From NCBI RefSeq assembly GCF_004362805.1, contig NZ_SNYF01000005.1:1697103-1761102 (forward strand): a DNA stretch of 64,000 bases, written 5' to 3'. The translations under genes and the position numbers were made by a program. The notes under the pieces were generated by a model, which was not told the origin of the DNA, made no database searches, and was given only the letters and a program-made list of their open reading frames with translations. Source of the DNA: Algoriphagus boseongensis. GTDB taxonomy: Bacteria; Bacteroidota; Bacteroidia; Cytophagales; Cyclobacteriaceae. Of the stretch, positions 55,501 to 63,959 are shown one piece after another; position 1 is the stretch's first letter, and each line of letters opens with the position of its first letter.

Positions 55501-55800
55501 GATATGTAGCAGAGTCTCTCTGGCTCTGGACTGAAGCTGAGATGGCTCCAAGCCCAAGGAATTCATTAATTTTTGATCTAAAGGCTCACTAGGATTCACT
55601 TCCTTGCTCAATCTTCCCAACACTTTCAAAATCCTTTCCTTCATCTCTTGAGTAGCCTTATTGGTAAAAGTGACTGCCAGAATCTGCTTATAGGCCGATT
55701 TGGGATGCTGAAGGGCAAGCTTTAAGTATTCCAAAGTCAGGGTATAGGTTTTCCCTGAGCCAGCGGAAGATTTGTAAATAATGAAGGGTTTGTGATCCAT
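52552..55800 (-). CDS. addA: AddA-like UvrD-family helicase-nuclease
   Basis: The 1082-residue protein is the helicase-nuclease subunit of an AddAB/RecB-type complex that processes DNA ends. Walker A is SSAGSGKTYTLTLEYL near residue 10, helicase motif II is YLIDEFQDTSDFQWTSF, and motif VI-like residues are in LNMLYVAFTRAEEVIW. The C-terminal RecB nuclease domain has the DFKTGEK motif. The first in-frame ATG at 55929 would add 43 unrelated residues, so the start at 55800 (MDHKPFIIYKSSAG) is preferred. It is the first gene of addA-addB and is divergent from the glucuronidase gene. Confidence 0.86.
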   Translation of the reverse strand: MDHKPFIIYKSSAGSGKTYTLTLEYLKLALQHPKSAYKQILAVTFTNKATQEMKERILKVLGRLSKEVNPSEPLDQKLMNSLGLEPSQLQSRARETLLHILHGYGFFAVSTIDSFFQRVIRSFAREMDLQAKFDLELDTDAVLERLVDRIVEKVTQDKNLRKWLVEYAEEQIEDEKSWDIRSGIKSLGQEIFKERFKAYRSLFQQSVAKEGFLGDFRKYIREERAKAIKEAEAMRQKAEEIRATFGLEWLDFKGGSRGFALNFSRLGDPENPFSKLESTRIEKLNEFSEWSSKTSKLLSQIESAYQEGSLIGILNQLPEKQKHWNTLQALHKNLNAFGVFRDLILELRELKEEEGILLISDVNDFLQEITKDNDAPFIYEKIGNQYRNYLIDEFQDTSDFQWTSFKPLLENSLASGNTNLLVGDVKQSIYRWRGGKLELLLTDVQQQIREDYIKIENLDTNYRSLPGIIQFNNSLFTALPHLMQEGMEREFGLDPKNLLQEAFHEAIQKIPEEKKSFDFQGKIRLEFVQKEASSRYSSTEEEEDEDEDDVLSKIPPLLKKLQDLGYELKDIAFLVRKNAQGAEIADYLMTYDREHPDSGYRFDVLSEESLFLDKSAAVKCLVALFTYLSNPADRVSIKTAWYYYALMHEIPFSHALFEKDKLAPELQSKDAELKSNLQNLLQLPLLELLEECIEFLDLMKTRSDLAYISGFKEAVFDFVKKNRADLIGFLDWWELNKGKRTVKIPEDHDAMRILTIHKSKGLQYKVVLMPFLDWKIVATGLQAPVIWSPFGTENGLETVIPLSHSTSLKNSLFSKAYEDEIRLAYLDSLNMLYVAFTRAEEVIWGHSNFTNSQSNGVSQKSTGNILYQLFSSGFQISEFGSNQSWDAENLIFEAGEWGNSPDKKENGAFVPRSLRWESHDWRSKLKTKKMAWDFSGSGLQARAQRKLGVIVHEILAASQNEKDAELLLQQYTFEGRLDSQTAEEVGGQLNKLFSLSQFQTWFGKEYQVLAEQGILLPGGSQKRPDRILIGENKILVVDFKTGEKYPSHIQQVKEYMDLVAKLSPKRVEGFLCYLEPTEIIEV

Positions 55801-55955
55801 GGAAAAAAAGTCAATGTCCGAAGATAAAAAAGCCTTTGGTTTTTCCTTTGGTAGTTGGAGGACTTCGACGAATATTGTCGGAAAACCCCTCAAAGAAAAT
55901 GCGTTGTAAATACCCTGATTTTTGGGCATTTTGAAGGCGATTAATTCTCAAACCC

Positions 55956-58115
55956 ATGAAAAACCTATTCTCTATACTTTTCTTAATTCTATTTTCCTTA
56001 GGAGCCCAGGCCAAGGATGGCTATGAACTTTGGCTGGATTATCAGCCCATTTCCAATCCCCAACTGAGAAATGAAGTAAGCTCTTTGTTTAGCGGAGTTT
56101 ATTTTTTTGGTCAAAACCCAACCTTTGATATCGTCAAAAAAGAACTGGCTATTTCAGGATTAAAGCTGGTAAATCAAGACCCAGTTTTCCGAACTGAACG
56201 ACTAAACCCAACCAAGCTCTGGTTGGGTACGAGAGAACAATTAAGTCAGGTCTTGGGCCTTCAGCAGCAGGTTGAAATTCAGAAGTTGGACGAAGATGGA
56301 TATTGGAGAGGACCTATAGATTTTCAGGGAAATACCTATTACGCCATCATAGGAAATAAGCCTGTTGGAGTACTCTATGGGGTGTTTGATTGGCTAAAAA
56401 GTATTCAAACCGAAACTTTCAATCTAAAATCAGAAAAATCTGATTATCCAAAGGTTAAACTACGAATGCTCAACCATTGGGATAATTTGGATCGAACCGT
56501 TGAAAGAGGCTATGCAGGCTTTTCGATTTGGGATTGGCACAAGCTTCCCGGCTACATCGATCCTAGATATATCGAATATGCCCGAGCCAATGCAAGCTTG
56601 GGAATCAATGCGGTTTCCCTCACCAATGTCAATGCAAATGCGAGAATCCTGACCACTGATTTTATGAAAAAGGCAAAGGTTTTGGCGGACCTTTTTAGAC
56701 CTTATGGCATCAAGGTTTTCCTGACTGCTCGCTTTTCTGCACCCATGGAAATCGGAGGACTTAAGACAGCTGACCCTTTAGATCCTGAAGTAATTAGCTT
56801 CTGGAAAAAGAAAACGGACGAGATGTATTCTTTTATCCCTGATTTTGGAGGTTTTCTTGTTAAAGCCAATTCGGAAGGACAGCCAGGCCCACATGAATAC
56901 AAAAGAACCCATGCCGAAGGAGCAAACATGTTGGCTGATGCCTTGGCTCCGCATGGTGGGATTTTGATTTGGAGGGCTTTTGTCTATTCCCATGAAATCG
57001 ATGAAGATCGGCATAAGCAGGCCAATCTGGAATTCGTTCCGCTTGATGGAAAATTCAGGGATAACGTGATCATTCAAGTAAAAAATGGGGCAATTGACTT
57101 CCAGCCCAGAGAACCCTTCCACCCACTCTTTGGAGCGGTTAAAAACACCAACCTGGGAATGGAATTTCAGATTACCCAAGAATACTTGGGACAGGCAACC
57201 CAATTGGTTTACCTCGCTCCTATGTGGAAAGAGGTATTGGATACCAAAACTTACAGCCCAAGTTCTAATTCAACAGTAGCAGGAATTGTAGATGGAAGCG
57301 ATTCAAACCAAAAGCTTACGCTAATGGCCGGCGTGTCTAATATCGGCACTGACCGTAATTGGACCGGACACCTAATGGCCCAATCCAACTGGTTTGCTTT
57401 CGGAAGATTGGCTTGGGATCCATACTTGAGCTCAGAGGAAATTGCTTCTGAATGGATTAAAATGACCTTTGGTCAAAAACCAGATTCCAATGCCAAAATC
57501 AAGGAAATTATGCTGGATTCCCATGAAGCAGCGGTGAATTACATGACTCCACTTGGCTTGCATCACATCATGGGCAGAAGCCATCATTATGGTCCAGGTC
57601 CTTGGGTTGAAGGTGGTCGTGCGGATTGGACCTCCCTGTATTATCATCGGGCAGACAGTTTGGGTATTGGATTCGATCGGACAGATTCAGGTTCAAATGC
57701 TTTGGCTCAATATGCGCCGGAAATCGCCAATTCCTGGTCAGACCCAACCCAAATTCCGGAAAAATATCTGCTTTGGTTTCATCACCTTCCATGGGATTAC
57801 AGGATGAAATCGGGTAACACGCTATGGAATGAAATCGCTTTGCATTACGACCAAGGAGTAAAATCTGCCAGAAAAATGAAGTCAACTTGGGATTCCTTGG
57901 AAGGCCAGATAGACCCAGAAAGATTTTCACACATTAGTCAATTGCTAGCCATCCAGGTTCAGGAAGCAGAATGGTGGAGAAATGCATGTTTACTTTATTT
58001 CCAAACCTTCTCCAATAGGCCTTTTCCTTCAGAAATCGAAAAGCCTGAAGGGGATCTGGAATATTACAAAAGCTTGGATTTCCCTTTCGCACCGGGTATC
58101 CGGCCTAGGTGGTAA
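55956..58115 (+). CDS. Secreted alpha-glucuronidase, GH67
   Basis: The 719-residue protein matches glycoside hydrolase family 67, which removes (4-O-methyl-)glucuronic acid from the end of xylan oligosaccharides. It has a signal peptide (to AQA, about residue 19), an N-terminal accessory domain, and a TIM-barrel core with WDWHKLPGYIDPRYIEYAR, SLTNVNANARIL, GGFLVKANSEGQPGPHEYKR and a C-terminal helical domain with MTPLGLHHIMGRSHHYGPGP. These blocks include the expected catalytic acids. It has no xylanase or SusCD neighbours here, so it stands apart from a xylan locus. Confidence 0.93.
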   Translation: MKNLFSILFLILFSLGAQAKDGYELWLDYQPISNPQLRNEVSSLFSGVYFFGQNPTFDIVKKELAISGLKLVNQDPVFRTERLNPTKLWLGTREQLSQVLGLQQQVEIQKLDEDGYWRGPIDFQGNTYYAIIGNKPVGVLYGVFDWLKSIQTETFNLKSEKSDYPKVKLRMLNHWDNLDRTVERGYAGFSIWDWHKLPGYIDPRYIEYARANASLGINAVSLTNVNANARILTTDFMKKAKVLADLFRPYGIKVFLTARFSAPMEIGGLKTADPLDPEVISFWKKKTDEMYSFIPDFGGFLVKANSEGQPGPHEYKRTHAEGANMLADALAPHGGILIWRAFVYSHEIDEDRHKQANLEFVPLDGKFRDNVIIQVKNGAIDFQPREPFHPLFGAVKNTNLGMEFQITQEYLGQATQLVYLAPMWKEVLDTKTYSPSSNSTVAGIVDGSDSNQKLTLMAGVSNIGTDRNWTGHLMAQSNWFAFGRLAWDPYLSSEEIASEWIKMTFGQKPDSNAKIKEIMLDSHEAAVNYMTPLGLHHIMGRSHHYGPGPWVEGGRADWTSLYYHRADSLGIGFDRTDSGSNALAQYAPEIANSWSDPTQIPEKYLLWFHHLPWDYRMKSGNTLWNEIALHYDQGVKSARKMKSTWDSLEGQIDPERFSHISQLLAIQVQEAEWWRNACLLYFQTFSNRPFPSEIEKPEGDLEYYKSLDFPFAPGIRPRW

Positions 58116-58127
58116 TCTTTCCCAGTC

Positions 58128-58616
58128 ATGAAAAACTATACTATTCCAGCTTCCACGAGAATTGGACATGTTCACCTGAAAGTAAGTGACATTCAAAAGT
58201 CCTTGGATTTCTATTGTGGTTTGTTGGGTTTTGAATTGGTTACCATGTATGGAAAAGATGCTGCGTTTATTTCTGCTGGAGGTTACCATCATCATATCGG
58301 ACTAAATACCTGGCAGAGCAAAGGAGGAATTCCGGCGCCCAAAAACGCCGCTGGCTTATTTCATACCGCCATTCTTTACCCAACGAGAAAGGATTTGGCC
58401 ATCATTTTAAACCGATTAATTGATGCCAACTATCCTCTCTCAGGTGCAGCTGATCATGGAGTCTCTGAGGCTATTTATTTAGATGACCCAGATGAAAACG
58501 GAGTAGAATTGTATTGGGATAGGCCTAAGGAACTCTGGCCAAAGGATGAAAATGGGGAATTGGTCATGTATACCCGACAACTGGATATTCCCGGTTTATT
58601 GAGATTAGCGGAGTGA
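58128..58616 (+). CDS. VOC-family (glyoxalase/dioxygenase fold) protein
   Basis: The 162-residue protein has the vicinal-oxygen-chelate fold: IGHVHLKVSDIQKSLDFYCG with the first metal His, FISAGGYHHHIGLNTW, AGLFHTAILYPTRKDLA and SEAIYLDDPDENGVELYWDR with the final metal Glu. It is similar to one half of catechol 2,3-dioxygenase-like proteins (CatE type). Substrate and activity are unknown. It starts 12 bases after the glucuronidase gene and is probably co-transcribed with it, though a functional link is not obvious. Confidence 0.88.
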   Translation: MKNYTIPASTRIGHVHLKVSDIQKSLDFYCGLLGFELVTMYGKDAAFISAGGYHHHIGLNTWQSKGGIPAPKNAAGLFHTAILYPTRKDLAIILNRLIDANYPLSGAADHGVSEAIYLDDPDENGVELYWDRPKELWPKDENGELVMYTRQLDIPGLLRLAE

Positions 58617-58622
58617 AAGGGC

Positions 58623-59459
58623 TTAAATCCTATCGCCAACCCAATTCTTGATCAATTCCATCACCTCTTCCCTATCCGAATCATTGATCAGTTCATGATA
58701 GCCTCCGGAAAAAAGCTTGAAGGTTTTATCGGATGATTTGGCCTGCTTAAAAAACTCCACCGAGCCCATTGGATTGGTTAGTCGATCTGAGTCTCCATGA
58801 ATCAGTAAAAAAGGCAATTCGAATTGACCCGCATTTTGCTGGATAAACTGCATCATTTGATACAATTCGTAGCCGGTTCGAACAGGTATATTTTCCTGAT
58901 AATTCAGGGGATCGGAAATGTATTTTTCTACTTCCTCGGGAATTCTAGAAACTCCCGAAATATCCAATTTGACTGCCTTGAGTTTTGGTAAAAATCGGTT
59001 CATCAAGCCAGAAAGTGCAATCAGAATTTTGGAAGTTCCTTCGGCTTCCTTGATGGCTGGGCTACTTAAAACCACTCCTGTGGCTTCAGGCTTGTATTTC
59101 AAAACATAAGCCGCAACCAATCCTCCGCCCATGCTATGCCCATAGATAAAGCTGGGTATACCTTTAAGGTAGTTTTTAGCTTTGCCATAAAGCACATCGA
59201 TATCCTTCAGATAATCTTCGTATGAGTCAAAATAGGCGCTAATCTTTCCCTCGGCAGATTTTCCATGCCCTCTTCCATCAAAGGTGAAAACAGCAACTCC
59301 AGCATCCACCAGCTTTTCAACTAGGTGCGCATATCTCCCGCTATGCTCCCCTAGGCCATGAACCAAGAGCAAGCTGGCCTTTGGGTTTTCTGGCATCCAA
59401 GCTTGGAGATATAATTTTTTCCCGTCATGGGTAGAATAGCTGGTCTCAAAATGATTCAT
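58623..59459 (-). CDS. Alpha/beta hydrolase, monoacylglycerol-lipase-like
   Basis: The 278-residue protein is a serine hydrolase of the Hydrolase_4 (lysophospholipase/monoacylglycerol lipase) type. The oxyanion segment LLVHGLGEHSGRYAHL is at about residues 31-46. The nucleophile is Ser109 in YGHSMGGG, the acid is likely an Asp in LIHGDSDRLTN (about 219-229), and the His is in GGYHELINDSD (about 249-259). There is no signal peptide, so it acts in the cytoplasm. It converges with the VOC gene, 6 bases apart. Confidence 0.9.
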   Translation of the reverse strand: MNHFETSYSTHDGKKLYLQAWMPENPKASLLLVHGLGEHSGRYAHLVEKLVDAGVAVFTFDGRGHGKSAEGKISAYFDSYEDYLKDIDVLYGKAKNYLKGIPSFIYGHSMGGGLVAAYVLKYKPEATGVVLSSPAIKEAEGTSKILIALSGLMNRFLPKLKAVKLDISGVSRIPEEVEKYISDPLNYQENIPVRTGYELYQMMQFIQQNAGQFELPFLLIHGDSDRLTNPMGSVEFFKQAKSSDKTFKLFSGGYHELINDSDREEVMELIKNWVGDRI

Positions 59460-59535
59460 ATCCGATCTGTTTGCCCATGAAGATACTAAAAGTGCGGTAT
59501 TTCAATTAATTTGGGAAAAGTCAACATTCCTAACC

Positions 59536-60744
59536 ATGAAAAACTCAAAAAACCTTATCCTGATTTTATTTTTTGCTCTTGTTTTCAGCATTCCAGGCTT
59601 CTCCCAATCCAAATTCTCATCCGAAAGGCTAGACCGTTACGACGAGTTTTTTCAAAGTGAAATAGAAAAAGGAAAGCTGCCGGGCATAGTCACTTTGATC
59701 TATAAGGATGGAGAAAAGGTACATGAATCCGCTTTGGGCTATTCGGACATTGCCGGCAAAAAGCCAATGCGCACAGACCAGATTTTCTATATCCAGTCCA
59801 TGACCAAACCCATTGTAACTACTGCATTTATGATGCTGTATGAGGAAGGTCACTTTTTCCTAACTGACCCGGTTTCGAAATATTTACCCGAATTCAAGGA
59901 ATAAAAAGTCGCCGTAGATCCATCAAAGGGATCAGAAGGCGGGTTAGTACCGGCAAATTCTCAGATCACAATTGCCCAGGTATTAAGCCATACCGCAGGC
60001 TTTTCCCATGGACTTTCTGCAAGCAAACTTGACGAGGAAGTCCGAAACGCACTTTACTATGCTCCACAAAAGAATCTGGAAAGCAGGGTTAAAACCCTGG
60101 CTTCACTTCCATTAGTGGGACAACCCGGAAAGCAGTGGAATTATTCTGCCTCACCGGATATTTTGGGACGAATGATCGAGGTGATTTCCGGGAAAAACCT
60201 GGCTGATTTTCTTCAGGAAAGACTTTTCGGTCCACTTGAAATGAAGGATACAGGCTATAATCTCAGTGATTCCCAAAAACCAAGAATGGCTCAACTTCAT
60301 GCCTATGACAAGGAAGGAGAACTCATCAAAACCGAAAATCAAACACCAACCTCTGGAAATACGGTTTTTGGAGGAACTCACGGACTATTTTCAACCGCTC
60401 AGGATTATTCCCTTTTCGCAAGAATGCTTCTCAATGGGGGAGAGTGGAATGGAAAAAGATTTATCAGTTCAAAGACTTTAGAGCTGATGACTCTACCTCA
60501 TGAGGATGGGCTTTTTGGAGATCCTGGAAAAGGTTTTGGATATGGATTCGCAGTGGTGGATGATTTGGCAGCGACCAATGCGCTTGGTTCGGAGGGAACA
60601 TTTTATTGGAGTGGGGCATATTCCACCTACTTCTTCATAGATCCAAAGGAAAATACGGTCGCAATTTTCATGACCCAGCTGACTCCATTTAGCGGGTTTT
60701 ATGAAAACAAGTTTAAGCAAATGGTTTATCAGGCTATTGAATAA
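59536..60744 (+). pseudogene. Serine hydrolase (beta-lactamase class C-like) interrupted by one stop codon
   Basis: One reading frame of 402 codons is continuous except for a single TAA at 59902-59904 (codon 123). The first part has a signal peptide (to GFSQ) and the catalytic SMTK motif (Ser88, Lys91). The second part continues in the same frame with KVAVDPSKG, ITIAQVLSHTAGFSHGL, WNYSAS (Tyr203) and GGTHGLFSTAQDYSLFARML. The protein family usually has a hydrophobic residue at the stop position (LeuTTA to TAA would need one base). The gene is likely inactive; a GTG at 60115 could restart only a fragment without the nucleophile. A sequencing error is possible. Confidence 0.85.
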
Positions 60745-60834
60745 GTGAGGGACCCAAAGGATGGAAAATGATATTTATCACCCTTTCCGTTTTAAAAAAT
60801 CCCTACTTTGACAACCAATACAATTCACGGTTTC

Positions 60835-61950
60835 ATGCATATGTCTGGTTCTGGTAAACAAAAAATCCTCTTTGGAACACTGGCTCTAAGTCTGGGAGTT
60901 TTGGTTTTTTCTTGTGGTACGTCTGACACCCCAACCATCACCCCAACTACTCAATCCATTACCGAATCAGTCTACGCTTCAGGCCTGATCAAGGCGAAAG
61001 ACCAGTATGAGGCTTTTGCTTTGGCAAATGGTCCAATTCAGGAGATTTTTGTCTCGGAAGGGGATACAGTAGCTATTGGCACTCCAATTCTAAAAATCTT
61101 CAGTGAAGCCGAAAAATTGAGGAGAGAGAATGCCCAGCTTGCGCAGAATTACGCCGATCAGCAAGCCAATCAAACTCGGCTTAAGGATCTGGAACTTTCC
61201 ATCGAATTAGCTAAAAGCAAACTTCGAAATGATTCCCTGCTGTGGGTTCGCACCAAAAACCTCTGGTCGAAAGGAATCGGCACAGCGGTAGATTTGGAGC
61301 AAAAGGAGCTGAATTATAAAAACTCCAAGACCAGCTACGAATCCGCCCTACTTCGATATCGAGACTTGAAAAGGGAAATTGACTTCAATTCCAAAAGCGC
61401 AAGTAAAAATCTCCGCATAAGTGAAGTTTTGGAGGAAGAGTACATTCTGAAAAGTAAAATTGAAGGAGTGGTTTATTCTATTCCCAAAGAGATCGGGGAA
61501 ATGGTAAGTCCACAGATTCCTTTGGCTGTAATCGGAAAGGCCGGAGAGTTTATTCTTGAGCTCCAAGTGGATGAGTACGATATTGCCAAGGTCAAAAAAG
61601 ATCAGGTAGTCATGATCCAAATGGATAGCTTCAAGGAGGAAGTGTTTGAAGGAAAAGTGACCAAAATCTATCCGATTATGGATAGCAGAAGTAAGACCTT
61701 TACAGTTGAGGCGGTTTTCACCAAAGGTCCAAGCCGACTTTATCCCAACCTTACATTGGAGGCTAATATCATCACCCAAACCAAGGAGAATACCCTGATT
61801 ATTCCCAGAAATTACCTCTGGAATGACAATGAGGTGATTACCGTAGATGGGGACACGATTCCGGTGAAAGTAGGAATCAAAACCTATCAATACGCTGAAA
61901 TTCTGGAAGGAATCAGCTCAACCACTGAATTAATCCAGCCTGGAAAATGA
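60835..61950 (+). CDS. Periplasmic adaptor subunit (HlyD/MacA-like), lipoprotein
   Basis: The 371-residue protein is a membrane-fusion adaptor of the kind that works with ABC exporters. It has a lipoprotein signal (VFSC, Cys about residue 26) and a biotinyl-lipoyl-like first half (IQEIFVSEGDTVAIGTPIL). A coiled-coil hairpin (about residues 95-195) follows, then the second lipoyl half (YSIPKEIGEMVSPQIPLAV) and a beta-barrel region with EVFEGKVTKIYPI. There is an in-frame TTG at 60808, but the ATG at 60835 (or 60841) is more likely. Its stop overlaps the permease start in an ATGA. Confidence 0.87.
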   Translation: MHMSGSGKQKILFGTLALSLGVLVFSCGTSDTPTITPTTQSITESVYASGLIKAKDQYEAFALANGPIQEIFVSEGDTVAIGTPILKIFSEAEKLRRENAQLAQNYADQQANQTRLKDLELSIELAKSKLRNDSLLWVRTKNLWSKGIGTAVDLEQKELNYKNSKTSYESALLRYRDLKREIDFNSKSASKNLRISEVLEEEYILKSKIEGVVYSIPKEIGEMVSPQIPLAVIGKAGEFILELQVDEYDIAKVKKDQVVMIQMDSFKEEVFEGKVTKIYPIMDSRSKTFTVEAVFTKGPSRLYPNLTLEANIITQTKENTLIIPRNYLWNDNEVITVDGDTIPVKVGIKTYQYAEILEGISSTTELIQPGK

Positions 61951-63203
61951 AGTGGTCCTTGATTTTGGAAATAGCGAAGGCCTTGATGTTTGCCAGAATG
62001 AAGCAAACCTTGATTGCCGCAACTGGGGTAATGTTTAGCATCACCATGTTTGTAGCCTTACTGGGCTTTATGAATGGATTGAATTCCATGCTTGATGGCT
62101 TGGTGCTCAACCGAACGCCTCATATCCGCTTTTACAATGAAATCAAACCCAATCCCAATCAACCGATTGACCAAAGTCCTGAATTCAAAAACTCACTCAA
62201 CATCATTCGCTCCATCAAACCGAGCACAAGCAGACTGGCCATTCACAATAGCTCCAACATAATTCGAAATCTGGAGCAAGATTCCCGTGTTTTGGGTGTC
62301 AGCCCTAAGATTTCTGCTCAGGTTTTTTTCAATGTTGGAACAATTGACTTGACAGGAATTGTAAATGGAATTGAAGTAGAAAAAGAAGCCGAACTCTTCG
62401 CATTTACGGATTATGTGACGGCAGGAAATTATCAAGACCTCAATCAGATCAACACCATTATCCTCGGAAAAGGAGCAGCGGATCGGATGATGGCAGAAAT
62501 CGGAGATGTCATTCAAGTCACCACCGCTCAAGGTAATCGGGTTCAATTGAAAGTAGTGGGCTATTATCAAAGTGGATTGGGGGACTTTGACAATGTAAAT
62601 AGCTATGCTTCTATCACCACTGTCCAAAAAATGCTTGGTGAACCATCTTCTTATATCACAGACATCCAAGTCAAGCTGAAAGACTTCAATCAAGCTCCAG
62701 CCATGGCAAAAGAATTGGGGGGAATATTTCAGATTGACGCAGATGATATCCAGACGGTGAATGCCCAATTTGAAACCGGAACTCAAATCAGAACTTTAAT
62801 CAGCTATGCCGTAGGAATTACCCTTTTGGTAGTTTCAGGCTTTGGGATTTACAATATCCTGAACATGATGATTTATGAAAAACTGGATACCATAGCCATA
62901 TTAAAAGCCACAGGATTCAATAGCCAGGATGTCAATCGAATTTTTATCTCCATTGCCTTGGCCATTGGAATCGTTGGAGGGACTTTGGGCTTGATCTTTG
63001 GATTTCTGGCTGGGCTTGGCATAGATCAGGTTCCATTTGAAACGGAAGCCCTTCCTACGATCAAGACTTTTCCCGTGGATTACAATCCTAAATACTATAT
63101 CATAGGTGGCACCTTCAGTTTGATTACCACTTACTTTGCGGGATTTTTCCCTGCCAGAAAAGCATCTGGAATCGATCCTGTAGAAATCATCCGCGGTAAA
63201 TAA
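61947..63203 (+). CDS. ABC transporter permease (MacB/LolC-type FtsX fold)
   Basis: The 418-residue protein has one membrane helix near the N-terminus (about residues 27-48) and a large periplasmic domain. Three further helices are at about 285-305 (LISYAVGITLLVVSGFGIYN), 330-355 and 380-405. It ends with FFPARKASGIDPVEIIRG, the FtsX/MacB C-terminal signature. With the adaptor and ATPase it should form a tripartite system that expels substrates or transfers lipoproteins/lipids through mechanotransmission. The substrate is unknown. The ATPase gene follows after 7 bases. Confidence 0.9.
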   Translation: MKWSLILEIAKALMFARMKQTLIAATGVMFSITMFVALLGFMNGLNSMLDGLVLNRTPHIRFYNEIKPNPNQPIDQSPEFKNSLNIIRSIKPSTSRLAIHNSSNIIRNLEQDSRVLGVSPKISAQVFFNVGTIDLTGIVNGIEVEKEAELFAFTDYVTAGNYQDLNQINTIILGKGAADRMMAEIGDVIQVTTAQGNRVQLKVVGYYQSGLGDFDNVNSYASITTVQKMLGEPSSYITDIQVKLKDFNQAPAMAKELGGIFQIDADDIQTVNAQFETGTQIRTLISYAVGITLLVVSGFGIYNILNMMIYEKLDTIAILKATGFNSQDVNRIFISIALAIGIVGGTLGLIFGFLAGLGIDQVPFETEALPTIKTFPVDYNPKYYIIGGTFSLITTYFAGFFPARKASGIDPVEIIRGK

Positions 63204-63210
63204 ATGCTTT

Positions 63211-63885
63211 ATGCCCGTACTGGAAGCAAGAAATATTGACAAGTTTTTTTACAATCCTACCGAAACCCAGGTCTTAAAAAAAGTGAGTTTCAAGGTAGAT
63301 AGAGGTGAATTTGTTTCGGTAGTGGGAAAATCAGGTTGTGGAAAGTCCACCTTATTATACATCCTGTCCACCATGGATACGGACTATAAAGGCGAGCTAT
63401 ATATGGATGAGGAATTGATCACTGGAAAGCCTCACAACTACCTCTCCCACCTCAGAAACAAGAAAATCGGCTTCGTTTTCCAGTTTCATTACCTGCTCAA
63501 TGAATTTTCAGTTTTGGAGAATGTCATGATTCCGGGATTGAAATTGGGGGAATATTCCCGAGAGCAATTGGAGCACAGAGCAATGGAAAAGCTTAGGATT
63601 TTTGACATGCAGGACCATGCACTCAAAAAAGCCAATCAGCTTTCCGGAGGACAAAAGCAAAGAGTCGCCATCGCCAGAGCATTGATCAATGATCCGCTTT
63701 TGATCATGGGAGATGAACCTACAGGAAATCTCGACAAGAAAAACTCCGACATCGTATTCAATAAATTCAAAGAGTTAGCTCAAGAATTTAAGCAGACCAT
63801 GTTGATCGTTACCCATGATCCCGAATTTGCAGAGGGTACTGATCGAATTATTGAAATGAAAGATGGGCGAGTAATTAGGCAGTAG
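63211..63885 (+). CDS. ABC transporter ATPase (MacB/LolD type)
   Basis: The 224-residue ATPase has Walker A VVGKSGCGKSTLLYIL (about residues 35-50), signature LSGGQKQRVAIARAL (about 146-160), Walker B LLIMGDEPTGNLD (about 165-177) and a switch His in LIVTHDPEFA. It powers the preceding permease. The last codons (for IRQ and the stop) run into a heptamer repeat; the stop TAG is itself the first three bases of a TAGGCAG unit. Confidence 0.93.
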   Translation: MPVLEARNIDKFFYNPTETQVLKKVSFKVDRGEFVSVVGKSGCGKSTLLYILSTMDTDYKGELYMDEELITGKPHNYLSHLRNKKIGFVFQFHYLLNEFSVLENVMIPGLKLGEYSREQLEHRAMEKLRIFDMQDHALKKANQLSGGQKQRVAIARALINDPLLIMGDEPTGNLDKKNSDIVFNKFKELAQEFKQTMLIVTHDPEFAEGTDRIIEMKDGRVIRQ

Positions 63886-63903
63886 GCAGTGGGCAGTATT
63901 CAG
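63876..63903 (+). repeat. Heptamer repeat at the end of the ABC ATPase gene
   Basis: Four consecutive 7-base units read TAGGCAG, TAGGCAG, TGGGCAG, TATTCAG. The stop codon of the ATPase (63883-63885) is the start of the second unit. The same unit type, in the same sense relative to the gene, starts at the stop codon of the sugar porter near 23700. Confidence 0.85.
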
Positions 63904-63959
63904 CTTGTAAAGGTCTAAAATAGATTGACCGTTTTTGAGAGTTACACAACTTTCAAGAC

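Noticed and set aside
60115..60744. Independent gene beginning at the GTG at 60115
   Set aside because: It is the in-frame continuation of the hydrolase that starts at 59536, and alone it would lack the catalytic SMTK segment.
62193..62786. 197-residue minus-strand frame
   Set aside because: It is antisense to the ABC permease gene, with no start signal and no recognisable domain.
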